This document shows, in pieces, positions 33,844 through 43,090 of a stretch of 53,208 nucleotides of DNA. The DNA comes from an uncultured Pelagibacteraceae bacterium (lineage in GTDB: Bacteria > Pseudomonadota > Alphaproteobacteria > Pelagibacterales > Pelagibacteraceae): the NCBI GenBank assembly GCA_902607585.1, contig CACLKP010000004.1, positions 1 through 53,208 on the forward strand, written 5' to 3'. The notes beneath the pieces are model-generated. The model did no database searches. It saw nothing but the letters and a program-made list of their open reading frames with translations, and was not told the origin of the DNA. How positions within the stretch are numbered: the stretch's first letter is position 1; the number at the start of each line of letters is the position of its first letter. Position numbers and translations under genes: made by a program.

Positions 33844-34485
33844 TTATTTTAAATATTTTGTTATTTCAGCAAATCTTGAATTTAAGATTTTAAGATTAAA
33901 ATTATTATCTAATACATATTCATCAATAGCTTTCTTGACTCCTGGTGCATATGAAAGATCATAATCATCACAAAGAATTGTGCCATTGTTATTAACTACT
34001 TGCATCAAATTTTTTAAATCATTTTTTACTGTTTCGTATTTATGTCCCCCATCCAAGAAAATATAATCGAATACTTCAGTTTTGATTTCTTTTAAAACGT
34101 CATTTGAGTTACCTTTAATTATATTAACATTTTCTTTAAATTTTTTTAATAATCCTAAAACTGATTGGTAGCTATAAGGATCTCGTCTAACTATATATCG
34201 ATAGTAAATGTTTTTTAAAGGATTTGAAAAATGGATATTTGGAGCAATTTCTTCATCCAACTTTCCTGTATCATTTTCAAATAAATCTATTCCCGTAAAT
34301 TTAAATTTGTTACCATGCAATTCATGCAATAACTCACATACATTTCTTGAAGTAACTCCATGAAATACACCAATTTCTAGAAAATTTCTTGGTCTAATTT
34401 TTTTAATATGGTTTAAAAGAAAAATACCATCTTCTTTTTTTTTTAGGCTAGTTTTGCGCCAATAATTTTTAAATCTTATTTTCAT
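33844..34485 (-). CDS. Class I SAM methyltransferase (Methyltransf_24-like)
   Basis: A 213-residue SAM-dependent methyltransferase fold of the CmcI/Methyltransf_24 kind. Motif I is FLEIGVFHGVTSRN, with the acidic residue of motif II in FKFTGIDLFENDTG, and a post-motif stretch YIFLDGGHKYETVKNDL followed by GTILCDDYD. It overlaps the FkbM gene by 17 bp on the same strand and lies opposite the M48 gene end. Context suggests methylation of a surface sugar. The acceptor is unknown, and the DGGHKYE motif is more typical of small-molecule O-methyltransferases than protein ones. Confidence 0.82.
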   Translation of the reverse strand: MKIRFKNYWRKTSLKKKEDGIFLLNHIKKIRPRNFLEIGVFHGVTSRNVCELLHELHGNKFKFTGIDLFENDTGKLDEEIAPNIHFSNPLKNIYYRYIVRRDPYSYQSVLGLLKKFKENVNIIKGNSNDVLKEIKTEVFDYIFLDGGHKYETVKNDLKNLMQVVNNNGTILCDDYDLSYAPGVKKAIDEYVLDNNFNLKILNSRFAEITKYLK

Positions 34486-35212
34486 TTTTTACAAAAATAT
34501 AATTAACAACTGACTTGAATTTTAAATTGTAATTATTTTTTCTTAAAATTTTAAATATTTGATTCTTGTTAATTTTAATGCTTCTAGAATAAAAATCATA
34601 ATTTACAATTTCTATGCATATAACTTTAATATCGAAATGTTTGAGATTTAATGTTTTTAAAACTTCTAACTCATGACCTTCTATATCTATATTCATAAAG
34701 TCAATTTTTTTTATCCCCCTTTTTTTTAATAAATCATCCAGAGTTGTTGTTCTAATTCTCCTTTTTTTTAAATTTTTAATGTTAAAAGCCTTTTCAATGA
34801 ACAATGTATGATTTTTACTAATCGTGTTTATTGAACTCAATTGGTGATCAAAAAAAAAATTCTTTACTCCTTTTTTACTTGAAACAGCAGCACATATATT
34901 TATATCGTAAGGTCTAGCTATTCTAAATAATTCAATCGTTAAAGGATTTAGGTCAATATTAATACCACTCCAACCTAATTTATACATTAAATAAGTATTA
35001 TTTTGCCTAATTGGGTGAAAACACCCTACGTCCAGATATGTGCCTTTTTTGCTTTTGTCGAATAGTTTTATAATTTTTTTATCCTCACCAAATTGAGAGC
35101 TTTTAAAAAAAAATTTAAAATTTCTTATATAAATATTATAATATAGAAATACTTTTTTTAATGCAGGGTACTGTTTTGACCATTGTAAAATTATAGGAGT
35201 GGTAGACGACAT
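34469..35212 (-). CDS. FkbM-family methyltransferase (second copy)
   Basis: A 247-residue FkbM-type methyltransferase. It shares the motif I block YLDVGCFHPIRQNNTYL and YKLGWSGINIDL with the copy at 664-1356. The acidic motif is DFMNIDIEGHELEVLK. An N-terminal extension of about 40 residues (TPIILQWSKQYPALKKVF) is not part of the fold. It overlaps the following methyltransferase by 17 bp, giving a probable two-gene unit, and is divergent from the GT-C gene at 35289. Likely role is methyl capping of a surface glycan; the substrate is unknown. Confidence 0.85.
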   Translation of the reverse strand: MSSTTPIILQWSKQYPALKKVFLYYNIYIRNFKFFFKSSQFGEDKKIIKLFDKSKKGTYLDVGCFHPIRQNNTYLMYKLGWSGINIDLNPLTIELFRIARPYDINICAAVSSKKGVKNFFFDHQLSSINTISKNHTLFIEKAFNIKNLKKRRIRTTTLDDLLKKRGIKKIDFMNIDIEGHELEVLKTLNLKHFDIKVICIEIVNYDFYSRSIKINKNQIFKILRKNNYNLKFKSVVNYIFVKNENKI

Positions 35213-35288
35213 TTTATATTCCTAGACATGTACTATAACATTTAATTAATATAATCTATCTATATAAGATCATAAGTTTATTTAAAAA

Positions 35289-36893
35289 ATGGAAACTATA
35301 AAATCAATCTTTGATAAACAAAAGAAAATACTTTATTTTATAATAATATTTTTATTTTCAACTTCATTTAATCAGTACTATGGAAATTTGGGTGTTTGTC
35401 CCATTGATAGTTTTTGGTTTTTTAATTCAGGATATGATGTTTTAAATGGTTACTATCCATTCAAAGATTATTGGACAATAGCGGGACCTTTTATTTCTTT
35501 TACTCAAGCATTCTTTTTTAAAATCTTGGGTGTTTCTTGGTTTAGTTATGTTTTGCACGCATCTATTTTTAATTTCCTTATCTCAATTAGTACTTTTTAT
35601 ACGCTGTACAAGCTTAAATTAAATATACATTACTCTTTTTTATACGCTTTATTAGTAGCGGTTCTAGCATATCCCTCGGCAGGAACACCTTATGTCGATC
35701 ATCACTCATCGATTCTATCTATGATGGCGATATTATGTTTTATACTAGCTTTAAATACTAATTTAAAAATTTATTGGTTTCTTTTACCTATAATTTTACT
35801 ACTGTCATTTTTAACAAAACAAACACCAACAGGATACATTTTTTTAATAATTATTTTATTATCCTTTATATATTTTATTTTCAATTTTAATATTAATAAA
35901 ATTGTTTGTGGATTGTTTGGATCCATCGTAATTATTTCTATTTTCTTAATAATACTATTTATTGGAAAAATTTCTCTCGTATCTTTTTTTGAACAATATA
36001 TTTTATTTCCTTTATCTATTGGGAAAATTCGATATGAATACTTTCTTTTTCCATTAGAGTTTTCCAGAATATTTTTAAGGTTTAAATTAATTCACCTATC
36101 ATCATTAATTCTTATAATAATAAGCATAAAGTGTATAAAAAATGATTTTAAATATTTAAAAGATAATGAGTTTTTAATTTCATTGTCTTTAATAGGTTCT
36201 TCTTATGCCTTAATAGCGCACCAACTAATGACAATTAATGGAATGTTTATATTTTTTATCATTCCTATTTTAACTGGTTTTTCACATATATATTATCTAA
36301 AACATTATAAGAATAAAAAATATATTTTACATTTATTAGTATTTTTAGCTATTTCATCAACTTTATATTATGGAAACAAATATATAGATAAGAGAGATTT
36401 TATGGATTTACGAAATGCTAATATGGAAAAAGCCGTTGATGCAAGTATATTTGATAGTAAATTACGTGGATTAAAATGGATATCATGTTTGAATCCAAAT
36501 GAACCAAAAAAAGAAATATCACAATTATTAGAGGTAATTAATATTATTAAAAAAGACCAAAGAAATAAAAGTATAATTACTGATTATCAACATATATCGG
36601 TAATTTTATCATCATACGATTTTTCACCAAGTCATGTTTGGTTTATTAACCATGTTGCAAAACAAGATAAAAAATCAAAATATTTTAAAATGTATAAAAG
36701 ATTATTTATTAATCAATTAAATCAGAATAAAATTGAAGTGGCATATGTAATTAAGCCTTTGTGGGGCAATGATGATGTATTTGAAAAAAGTTTAAGTCCA
36801 AATTGTTTTAAAAAAATAAAAGTTACAGAAATATTAGACAGTTACATATTACAAGAATGTGAAGAGTTAAAAATAGCTTCTTCAATAAATTGA
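35289..36893 (+). CDS. GT-C-like polytopic membrane protein
   Basis: A 534-residue membrane protein with about ten hydrophobic helices, resembling GT-C/dolichol-phosphate mannose-type transferases or DUF2029/PMT_2 proteins. The first external loop has acidic residues around CPIDSFWFF and GYYPFKDYW, as expected for the GT-C catalytic site, followed by an external PYVDHHSS. The C-terminal third is soluble and charged. It lacks the FYNxKD and NFExDYWG motifs of the two other GT-C proteins in the window, so it is a separate subfamily. Flanked by FkbM (divergent) and rfbG (convergent). Function in sugar transfer is inferred. Confidence 0.65.
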   Translation: METIKSIFDKQKKILYFIIIFLFSTSFNQYYGNLGVCPIDSFWFFNSGYDVLNGYYPFKDYWTIAGPFISFTQAFFFKILGVSWFSYVLHASIFNFLISISTFYTLYKLKLNIHYSFLYALLVAVLAYPSAGTPYVDHHSSILSMMAILCFILALNTNLKIYWFLLPIILLLSFLTKQTPTGYIFLIIILLSFIYFIFNFNINKIVCGLFGSIVIISIFLIILFIGKISLVSFFEQYILFPLSIGKIRYEYFLFPLEFSRIFLRFKLIHLSSLILIIISIKCIKNDFKYLKDNEFLISLSLIGSSYALIAHQLMTINGMFIFFIIPILTGFSHIYYLKHYKNKKYILHLLVFLAISSTLYYGNKYIDKRDFMDLRNANMEKAVDASIFDSKLRGLKWISCLNPNEPKKEISQLLEVINIIKKDQRNKSIITDYQHISVILSSYDFSPSHVWFINHVAKQDKKSKYFKMYKRLFINQLNQNKIEVAYVIKPLWGNDDVFEKSLSPNCFKKIKVTEILDSYILQECEELKIASSIN

Positions 36894-36959
36894 CCTTTGC
36901 TGTAATTTGGCATTATAAAATTCACTGAAGGATCTTTTTTCACTTTAAAATATAAAACA

Positions 36960-38030
36960 TTAATAGTTATCACTGATGTATTGATCAATTTGATCATTCG
37001 TAACATCTATTGAGTTTTCTTTGTTTTTAAAAACTTTGTGATACCAATCTATGGTTACATGAACACTTTTTTCTACATCATATACAGGTTTCCATTTTAA
37101 ATACTTTTTTGCTTTTTCTATATCTAATTGAAGGTAATGATCCTCATGAAATTTTTTACTTTTCTGGATCTTCATTGAACCAAAACCCCAATAATTTATA
37201 ATAAATTTTACTATCTCTAGAACGCTTTTTTTAGATTTATATTCAGGACCAAAATTCCATGAACTCGAATAACGTTTCGGATTTTTATATTGCTTTTTAG
37301 CCAATATTAAATATCCCTTTAATGGTTCAAGAACAAACTGCCAAGGTCTATTAGAATTTGGATTTCTTATCTTAATTTTTGATTTATTCATAATGGATTT
37401 TATACAATCAGGTATAAGTCTATTTGGCGACCAATCTCCCCCACCTATGACATTCCCTGCTCTTGCGCTGGAAATTCCACAATTTTTTCTATTTTTTAAA
37501 ATGCTATCTCTGTATGAATTAATAATTAATTCTGCTGATGCTTTTGAAGCGCTGTAAGGATCTAAGCCTCCTAATATATCTTTTTCAGAATATTTTTTTT
37601 TATAATCTCCTATATTTTTATAACACTTATCAGATGTAATTAGAACAATTGACCTTACATAATTTAAACTTTTTGAAGCTTCTAAAATATTTAATGTGCC
37701 TCGGGCGTTAACATCAAAAGTAAATAGAGGTTTTTTATAAGACTCTATAACAAGAGGTTGCGCGGCTAAATGAAAAATAATAGATGGTTTAGAAAATTTT
37801 ATAAATTTATATAATTTATCAAGATTTCTTATATCAAATAACTTAAGCTTAATTTTCTTATTAAGTGAAAGACTATAAAAAAGATGTTTATTTTTATTGG
37901 GAGTAAATCCTGCGCCATACACCTTTGCTCCCATTTTCAATAACAAGCTACAAAGCCAAGCACCTTTAAATCCAGTAGCTCCAGTAACTAAAATTTTTTT
38001 ATTTTTATAAAATTTTATTATATCTCTCAT
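36960..38030 (-). CDS. rfbG: CDP-glucose 4,6-dehydratase
   Basis: Converts CDP-glucose to CDP-4-keto-6-deoxyglucose, the entry to 3,6-dideoxy and other deoxy sugars. The start at 38030 (MRDIIKFYKNKKILVTGATG) is chosen over the frame to 38096, which runs into tRNA-Lys. Short-chain dehydrogenase motifs are TGATGFKGAWL, FHLAAQPLV and DPYSASKASAE (YxxxK). RAGNVIGGGDWSPNRLIPD is diagnostic for this subfamily. The 356-residue length is normal. No glucose-1-phosphate cytidylyltransferase or downstream ketosugar enzyme lies beside it. Confidence 0.9.
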   Translation of the reverse strand: MRDIIKFYKNKKILVTGATGFKGAWLCSLLLKMGAKVYGAGFTPNKNKHLFYSLSLNKKIKLKLFDIRNLDKLYKFIKFSKPSIIFHLAAQPLVIESYKKPLFTFDVNARGTLNILEASKSLNYVRSIVLITSDKCYKNIGDYKKKYSEKDILGGLDPYSASKASAELIINSYRDSILKNRKNCGISSARAGNVIGGGDWSPNRLIPDCIKSIMNKSKIKIRNPNSNRPWQFVLEPLKGYLILAKKQYKNPKRYSSSWNFGPEYKSKKSVLEIVKFIINYWGFGSMKIQKSKKFHEDHYLQLDIEKAKKYLKWKPVYDVEKSVHVTIDWYHKVFKNKENSIDVTNDQIDQYISDNY

Positions 38031-38035
38031 GTTTT

Positions 38036-38111
38036 TGGTGAGCCGTATTGGATTCGAACCAATGACACCTTCCTTAAAAGGGAAGTGCTCTACCAACTGA
38101 GCTAACGGCCC
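38036..38111 (-). tRNA. tRNA-Lys (UUU)
   Basis: A 76-nt cloverleaf on the minus strand. The acceptor GGGCCGT pairs with ACGGCTC, the anticodon loop is CTTTTAA (TTT), the T-arm holds GGTTCGAATCC, and the discriminator A is followed by encoded CCA. It lies immediately upstream of rfbG and marks the junction between a glycan island and the pdxJ block. Confidence 0.97.
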
Positions 38112-38150
38112 AAAAGATGTATTACTATATTCTTTTGAATTTTTTTCAAG

Positions 38151-38876
38151 TTATTTATTAATAATTTTTTTAAATTTCACAATTGCTTTTCTTAAACTAA
38201 TAAACATAGACTCAGCAATGATAAAATGTCCAATGTTAAATTCAGAAATGTTATTAATCTTAGAAATTTGATAAGCCGTTTTATATGTTAAACCATGACC
38301 CGCATGTACCTCCAAAAAAACCTTTTCTGCATAAAAAGCTGACTTTTTAATTCTAGAAAATTCATTCTTTATTTTCTTTTTCTTATTGAACAAATTACAA
38401 TATTTTCCTGTATGTAATTCTACACAATCAGCACCTAATTTTTTTGACAGCGCTATATCAGAAATTTTTGGTTCAATAAATAACGATACTCTTATTTTTT
38501 TAGCTTTAATTTTACCAATCATTTTTTTTAAAAATGTCTTATGTCTATTTAAATTTAATCCACCTTCTGTTGTAAGTTCTTTTCTTTTTTCTGGAACTAT
38601 GCAAACGTAGTTTGGTTTATGTTTTAGAACAATTTTTAACATCTCTTTCGTGGGTGCAATTTCTAAATTAAGAGGGATATGTAATTTATTTTTAATATTC
38701 TTTAGGTCGCTATCCCTTATATGCCTTCTATCTTCCCTCAAATGTATAGTAATTGAATCGGCTCCACTATTTTCAGCAATTATTGCCGCTCTTAACGGAC
38801 TTGGATAATTTTCTCCTCTAGCATTTCTTAATGTAGCTACATGATCAATATTGACACCTAATCTTTTAATTTTCAT
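38151..38876 (-). CDS. pdxJ: Pyridoxine 5'-phosphate synthase
   Basis: Condenses aminoacetone phosphate with deoxyxylulose 5-phosphate to make PNP in vitamin B6 synthesis. The 241-residue TIM barrel shows LGVNIDHVATLRNARGENYP at the N-terminus, SITIHLREDRRHI, VCIVPEKRKELTTEGGLN, and LEVHAGHGLTYKTA with the catalytic His/Glu. It follows pyrE with no gap, matching the relA-pyrE-pdxJ alphaproteobacterial order. Confidence 0.97.
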   Translation of the reverse strand: MKIKRLGVNIDHVATLRNARGENYPSPLRAAIIAENSGADSITIHLREDRRHIRDSDLKNIKNKLHIPLNLEIAPTKEMLKIVLKHKPNYVCIVPEKRKELTTEGGLNLNRHKTFLKKMIGKIKAKKIRVSLFIEPKISDIALSKKLGADCVELHTGKYCNLFNKKKKIKNEFSRIKKSAFYAEKVFLEVHAGHGLTYKTAYQISKINNISEFNIGHFIIAESMFISLRKAIVKFKKIINK

Positions 38877-39458
38877 TTATAAGTTTCTGCTACCGGGCTT
38901 AGTAGGAAGGATTTTTTTGAGGTCGTTGGGTAATTCTTTATTATTATAAGTGTCTATTTTTAATTTAATTTGTGAAACAATTTTATCTTTAATCGCTGAG
39001 TTATTATTAGATCTATCTATGATGCATGCATAACCAATCAAATTAGATTTATTAACTTTTATTAATTCAGAGCATTCTAACGCTGACTTACCGGTTGTAA
39101 TTACGTCTTCAACTATAAGTACGTTTGAATTTTCTAAAATTTTAAAGCCTCTTCTCAATTTTAATTGTTGATTTGATCTTTCAGCAAAAATAGTCTCTAT
39201 ATCTAATTGTCTGCCCACTTCATAACCAACAACAATTCCACCAATGGCTGGTGATAAGATAATGTCAATTTTATTAAATTCTTCTTTAATTTTTTCACAC
39301 AGAGATGAGCAAATTGCTTCCGCTTTTTTTGGATAGCTTAATAACTTGGCGCATTGTACGTACTGTTTGCTATGTAATCCTGATGAAAGAATGAAATGGC
39401 CCTCTAATAAAGCATTAGTTTCTTTTAAAATTTTTAAAGATTCTTTGTAAGAGAGCAT
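38877..39458 (-). CDS. pyrE: Orotate phosphoribosyltransferase
   Basis: Joins orotate and PRPP to give OMP in pyrimidine synthesis. The 193-residue type I PRTase has FILSSGLHSKQYVQCAKLL, SPAIGGIVVGYEVGRQL, the FAERSNQQLKLRRGF loop and the PRPP motif VLIVEDVITTGKSALE. Its ATG at 39458 lies 44 bp inside spoT in a different frame; no shorter start keeps the conserved N-terminus. It abuts pdxJ. The overlap suggests tight translational coupling with spoT. Confidence 0.95.
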   Translation of the reverse strand: MLSYKESLKILKETNALLEGHFILSSGLHSKQYVQCAKLLSYPKKAEAICSSLCEKIKEEFNKIDIILSPAIGGIVVGYEVGRQLDIETIFAERSNQQLKLRRGFKILENSNVLIVEDVITTGKSALECSELIKVNKSNLIGYACIIDRSNNNSAIKDKIVSQIKLKIDTYNNKELPNDLKKILPTKPGSRNL

Positions 39459-41157
39459 CTTTTTTCCTATGTCTTATTATTGAAAACTTATATTCTTTTA
39501 GTTTTAATTCACCGATTAAATTTTTATAATTTTTTAAATCATTAATCTGTATATCAAAAATAAATTCTATGTAATCTTTCTTTTTATCTACAATTTCCAT
39601 ATTTATTATATTGTTAAGATGAAAACCAATTAAACTACTGACTTCACCTAACTTTCCAGGAGCATTAGGTATTTTAATTTGCAAACTGCTCAAATGCTTT
39701 TTTTCAGATTTGTGATTAATGATAGTTTTATTTTGCCAATATTTTCTTATGGCGGCTCGAGCTTTTCCTGTTCTTGCATAAGACAGCCATTGAAGTGATG
39801 GTGAGCTATTTTTTGAACTGATAATATTCACTAAGTCTCCATTTTTTAACGAGCTTTGAAGTGGAGAGCCTCTTCCATTAATTTCACAAGAAATTATATT
39901 GTCACCCACTTTCGTGTGTACAGCATAAGCAAAATCTATTGGCGTCGCTCCTCTCGGTAATTTAATTATTTCACCCTTAGGAGTAAAACAAAATACATAA
40001 TCTTGGAACATTTGTAATTTCGTGTATTCCAAAGACTGTTCGGTATCAGTTTCTTTTTCCATAATTTCTACAAGATCTCTTAACCAGTCATACTCTTTAA
40101 GAGCTAAATGAGTTATTTTTTCTGAAGATTTATATACCCAATGAGAAGCTATTCCTCTTTCAGCAAAATCATGCATTTGTTTTGTCCTAATTTGAATTTC
40201 TATTCTTTCTTTATTAGGACCTATTACTGCAGTATGTATAGATTTATAACTATTGATTTTTGGTGTTGATATATAGTCTTTAAACTTTCCTGGAATTGTA
40301 GACCAATTACTATGAAATATACCAAGAGCTTTGTAACAAGTTTCTATATCATTAACTATTATACGAAAACCAATTATATCAGTTAATTGTTCGAGAGAAA
40401 CTCTTCTCGTTTGCATTTTTCTCCATATAGAAAAAGGTGTTTTTTCTCTACCAATTATTCTTGTTATTACTCCTTTATCTTTAAGTTTTTTTTCAAAATT
40501 TTTAGAAATAGTAATAAAATTTTTATCCCTAGAAGTTTTGTTTAATGAAAGTCTATCAACTATAAGTTTACGAGGTTCTGGATTTAATTCTGCGAAAGAT
40601 AAATCTTCCAATTCATCTCGAATTCGATTCATTCCCATGCGGTCAGCCAGAGGAGCGTATATTTCCATTGTTTCTTTTGCTATTCTTGATCTTTTTCTTG
40701 AATCTGGAACGGAATTTAACGTTCTCATATTATGTAATCTGTCAGCCAATTTAACAAGTAATACTCTTATATCTTTAGACGTAGCTAATATTAATTTTCT
40801 AAAATTTTCTGCCTTAGAATTTAAGATTGCTTTACCTTCTAATTGAGAAATTTTTGTAACACCGTCAACTAGATCTGCTACTTCTTTTCCAAATTCTTTT
40901 TCAACTGTTTTGTATGTAGCATGGGTATCTTCAATAGTATCATGCAACAGACCCGTAGTTATAGTAGCACTGTCGAGTTTTAGATCTGTTAAGATAGATG
41001 CCACTGCAACAGGATGTATAATGAATGGTTCGCCTGCATCTCTTTTTTGATTTTTATGAGCATTTAATGCAAATAAATATGCCTTGGATAAAGTTTCAGG
41101 ATTAAAAAAACGATTATAAGTTTTTACTTTTTTAATTAAATCTTCTTGATTTAGCAT
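39415..41157 (-). CDS. spoT: RelA/SpoT-type (p)ppGpp synthetase/hydrolase, short form
   Basis: The stringent-response enzyme. The 580-residue protein has the HD hydrolase domain (FIIHPVAVAS, GLLHDTIEDTHA with His72/Asp73, VKLADRLHNMRT), then the synthetase domain (TDIIGFRIIVND, FKDYISTPKINSYKSIHT, EIQIRTKQMHDFAERG), TGS (about 395-455, VFCFTPKGEIIKLPRGATPIDFAY) and a C-terminal ACT domain. It is shorter than the usual about 720 residues: the helical and zinc-finger (ZFD/RIS) region between TGS and ACT is much reduced. Both active sites look intact. It follows folK by 12 bp. Confidence 0.94.
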   Translation of the reverse strand: MLNQEDLIKKVKTYNRFFNPETLSKAYLFALNAHKNQKRDAGEPFIIHPVAVASILTDLKLDSATITTGLLHDTIEDTHATYKTVEKEFGKEVADLVDGVTKISQLEGKAILNSKAENFRKLILATSKDIRVLLVKLADRLHNMRTLNSVPDSRKRSRIAKETMEIYAPLADRMGMNRIRDELEDLSFAELNPEPRKLIVDRLSLNKTSRDKNFITISKNFEKKLKDKGVITRIIGREKTPFSIWRKMQTRRVSLEQLTDIIGFRIIVNDIETCYKALGIFHSNWSTIPGKFKDYISTPKINSYKSIHTAVIGPNKERIEIQIRTKQMHDFAERGIASHWVYKSSEKITHLALKEYDWLRDLVEIMEKETDTEQSLEYTKLQMFQDYVFCFTPKGEIIKLPRGATPIDFAYAVHTKVGDNIISCEINGRGSPLQSSLKNGDLVNIISSKNSSPSLQWLSYARTGKARAAIRKYWQNKTIINHKSEKKHLSSLQIKIPNAPGKLGEVSSLIGFHLNNIINMEIVDKKKDYIEFIFDIQINDLKNYKNLIGELKLKEYKFSIIRHRKKDALLQRIFKNFKRN

Positions 41158-41169
41158 ATGAATATTATA

Positions 41170-41682
41170 TCAAGATTTATTTATTTTTAATATAGAGTTC
41201 TTATCATCTTTAGGAAGCTTATTTATCAAACTGTTAATTGACTCCTTAGTTTTAGGATGTTTCCATTCAGGTGCTATTTCCCTTAGTGGATATAAAACAA
41301 AGTTTCTATAAATCAGTTCTTTATGAGGAACTATAAAATTAAGATTTTTGTATTTAAATTCAATAATTTTATTATTGTAATCAATAATATCAATATCACA
41401 TGTTCTTGGATCGTTTTTTTTGTTTCTTCTTCTTTCTAATTTTTCTTCAATAAAAATTAAAACTGATGCTAAATCTGTCAATGGTAGATATGTTGATACT
41501 TCAATCATTATATTAATAAACTTGGGATCTGTTTTATTAGGATAAGATAAAGTTTCATAAAAACTAGATTTTTTTATTAACTTGATTTTATATAATTCCA
41601 GATATGAAATTGCCAAATCAATATTGCTAAATCTATCTCCAAAACTAGAAGATAGGTTTGATCCTAAACCTAATAAGAGCAT
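41170..41682 (-). CDS. folK: 2-amino-4-hydroxy-6-hydroxymethyldihydropteridine pyrophosphokinase
   Basis: HPPK of folate synthesis, transferring pyrophosphate from ATP to the pterin. The 170-residue protein begins LLLGLGSNLSSSFGDRFSNI and shows PKFINIMIEVST, then the diagnostic RTCDIDIIDYNN (DIDI catalytic region) and FIVPHKELIYRNFVLYPL. It is placed between smpB and spoT, where many alphaproteobacteria have rpoZ. Confidence 0.93.
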   Translation of the reverse strand: MLLLGLGSNLSSSFGDRFSNIDLAISYLELYKIKLIKKSSFYETLSYPNKTDPKFINIMIEVSTYLPLTDLASVLIFIEEKLERRRNKKNDPRTCDIDIIDYNNKIIEFKYKNLNFIVPHKELIYRNFVLYPLREIAPEWKHPKTKESINSLINKLPKDDKNSILKINKS

Positions 41683-41688
41683 TCTAAA

Positions 41689-42159
41689 TTAGCTGGATTT
41701 TCTAAAAAACCTAGCTCTTTCTCTATCCCAGTCCTTTTTCTTTTTGGTATGTCTTTTATCATAATGTTTTTTTCCTTTAGCCACAGCAATTTCAACTTTA
41801 GCCTTTCCTTTTTTAAAGTACAATTTTGTCGGGATTAAAGTAAGACCTTCTCTGTTAATTTTTCCTATGAGTTTACCTATTTCTCTTTTATTCAAAAGCA
41901 GCTTTCTATTTCTTGTAGGATTATGATTGTTGTAACTTGACTCTTTGTATGAAGGAATATGAGAATTAACTAGAAATATTTCACCATTTTCATCAAAAGC
42001 ATAAGATTCCGAAATATTCGCTTTTCCTTCTCTTAATGATTTAACTTCAGAACCTTTTAAAACAATACCTGCTTCAAAAAAATCTTGAAAAAAATAATTA
42101 AATCTAGCTTTTCTGTTTTTAGAGATAATTTTTAAACCACTTTTGGTTTTCTGGCCCAT
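41689..42159 (-). CDS. smpB: SsrA-binding protein SmpB
   Basis: Delivers tmRNA to stalled ribosomes for trans-translation. The 156-residue protein shows [36 protein letters not shown], the [17 protein letters not shown] region and a C-terminal lysine-rich tail [19 protein letters not shown]. It follows dapA by 2 bp. No tmRNA gene is visible near it. Confidence 0.97.
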   Translation of the reverse strand: MGQKTKSGLKIISKNRKARFNYFFQDFFEAGIVLKGSEVKSLREGKANISESYAFDENGEIFLVNSHIPSYKESSYNNHNPTRNRKLLLNKREIGKLIGKINREGLTLIPTKLYFKKGKAKVEIAVAKGKKHYDKRHTKKKKDWDRERARFFRKSS

Positions 42160-42161
42160 TT

Positions 42162-43046
42162 TTAAATCAAATTGGCATGCGTCAATGCTGATCTTATAGT
42201 TTTTTTTGTTTCTTCGGTAACTTTAACTAATGGTAATCTGACTTCATCAGCGCATAATTTTAGCAAACTTGCAGCGTACTTTACCGGACTCGGACTGCTT
42301 TCAATAAATAATGATTTGTGAAGAGGTGTTAATTTATCGTTAATTTGTTTTGCTTTAGAAATTAAATTACTATTATTTTTGCTTATAGAAGCTTCTTGAA
42401 ATTCAGAACACATTTTTGCAGCAACATTTGCTGTAACAGAGATACAGCCAACTCCTCCGCGCATATTAAATTCTAAAGCAGTAACATCTTCACCAGATAA
42501 TTGAATAAAATCAGGACCCATTTTCTTTTTTTGTTGATTTACTCTATTTAGATCTCCCGTAGCATCTTTGACTCCAATAATATTTTTCAATTCAAAGAGC
42601 CTGGCCATTGTGTCAACATTCATATCAACAACAGAACGAGGTGGAATGTTATAAATTATTATTGGAATCGAGCAATTATCATTTACAGCTTTAAAATGCT
42701 GATACAAACCTTCTTGAGTTGGTTTATTATAATAAGGTGTTACAATCAAAGCTGCATCGGCACCAATTTTTTCAGCATACTTAGTTAACGATATAGCTTC
42801 ATCAGTAGAATTTGATCCTGTTCCGGCAATAACTGGAATTTTACCTTTAGACTCCTTAACACACAATTCAATAACTCTTTCATGTTCTTTATGATTTAAA
42901 GTCGGTGATTCGCCTGTGGTACCAGCAGGAACAAGGCCCGACGTACCATTATTTAAATGATGATGTATTAGAGAAATATAACAGTCTTCATCAAGCTCAT
43001 TATTCTTAAATGGAGTAATCAAAGCTACAATTGATCCTTTAAACAT
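42162..43046 (-). CDS. dapA: 4-hydroxy-tetrahydrodipicolinate synthase
   Basis: First committed step of lysine/diaminopimelate synthesis, condensing pyruvate with aspartate semialdehyde. The 294-residue aldolase has [30 protein letters not shown] (catalytic Tyr), [13 protein letters not shown] (Schiff-base Lys) and [11 protein letters not shown]. Its substrate comes from the same aspartate branch as the hom gene. Divergent from slt with 44 bp between starts. Confidence 0.97.
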   Translation of the reverse strand: MFKGSIVALITPFKNNELDEDCYISLIHHHLNNGTSGLVPAGTTGESPTLNHKEHERVIELCVKESKGKIPVIAGTGSNSTDEAISLTKYAEKIGADAALIVTPYYNKPTQEGLYQHFKAVNDNCSIPIIIYNIPPRSVVDMNVDTMARLFELKNIIGVKDATGDLNRVNQQKKKMGPDFIQLSGEDVTALEFNMRGGVGCISVTANVAAKMCSEFQEASISKNNSNLISKAKQINDKLTPLHKSLFIESSPSPVKYAASLLKLCADEVRLPLVKVTEETKKTIRSALTHANLI

Positions 43047-43090
43047 AAATCTTTATAACATAGTTTGAAAAAGTAAATCATCATAAATTT

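Noticed and set aside
36960-38096. Longer rfbG frame starting at 38096
   Set aside because: The extra residues are translated tRNA-Lys sequence; the family N-terminus begins at 38030.
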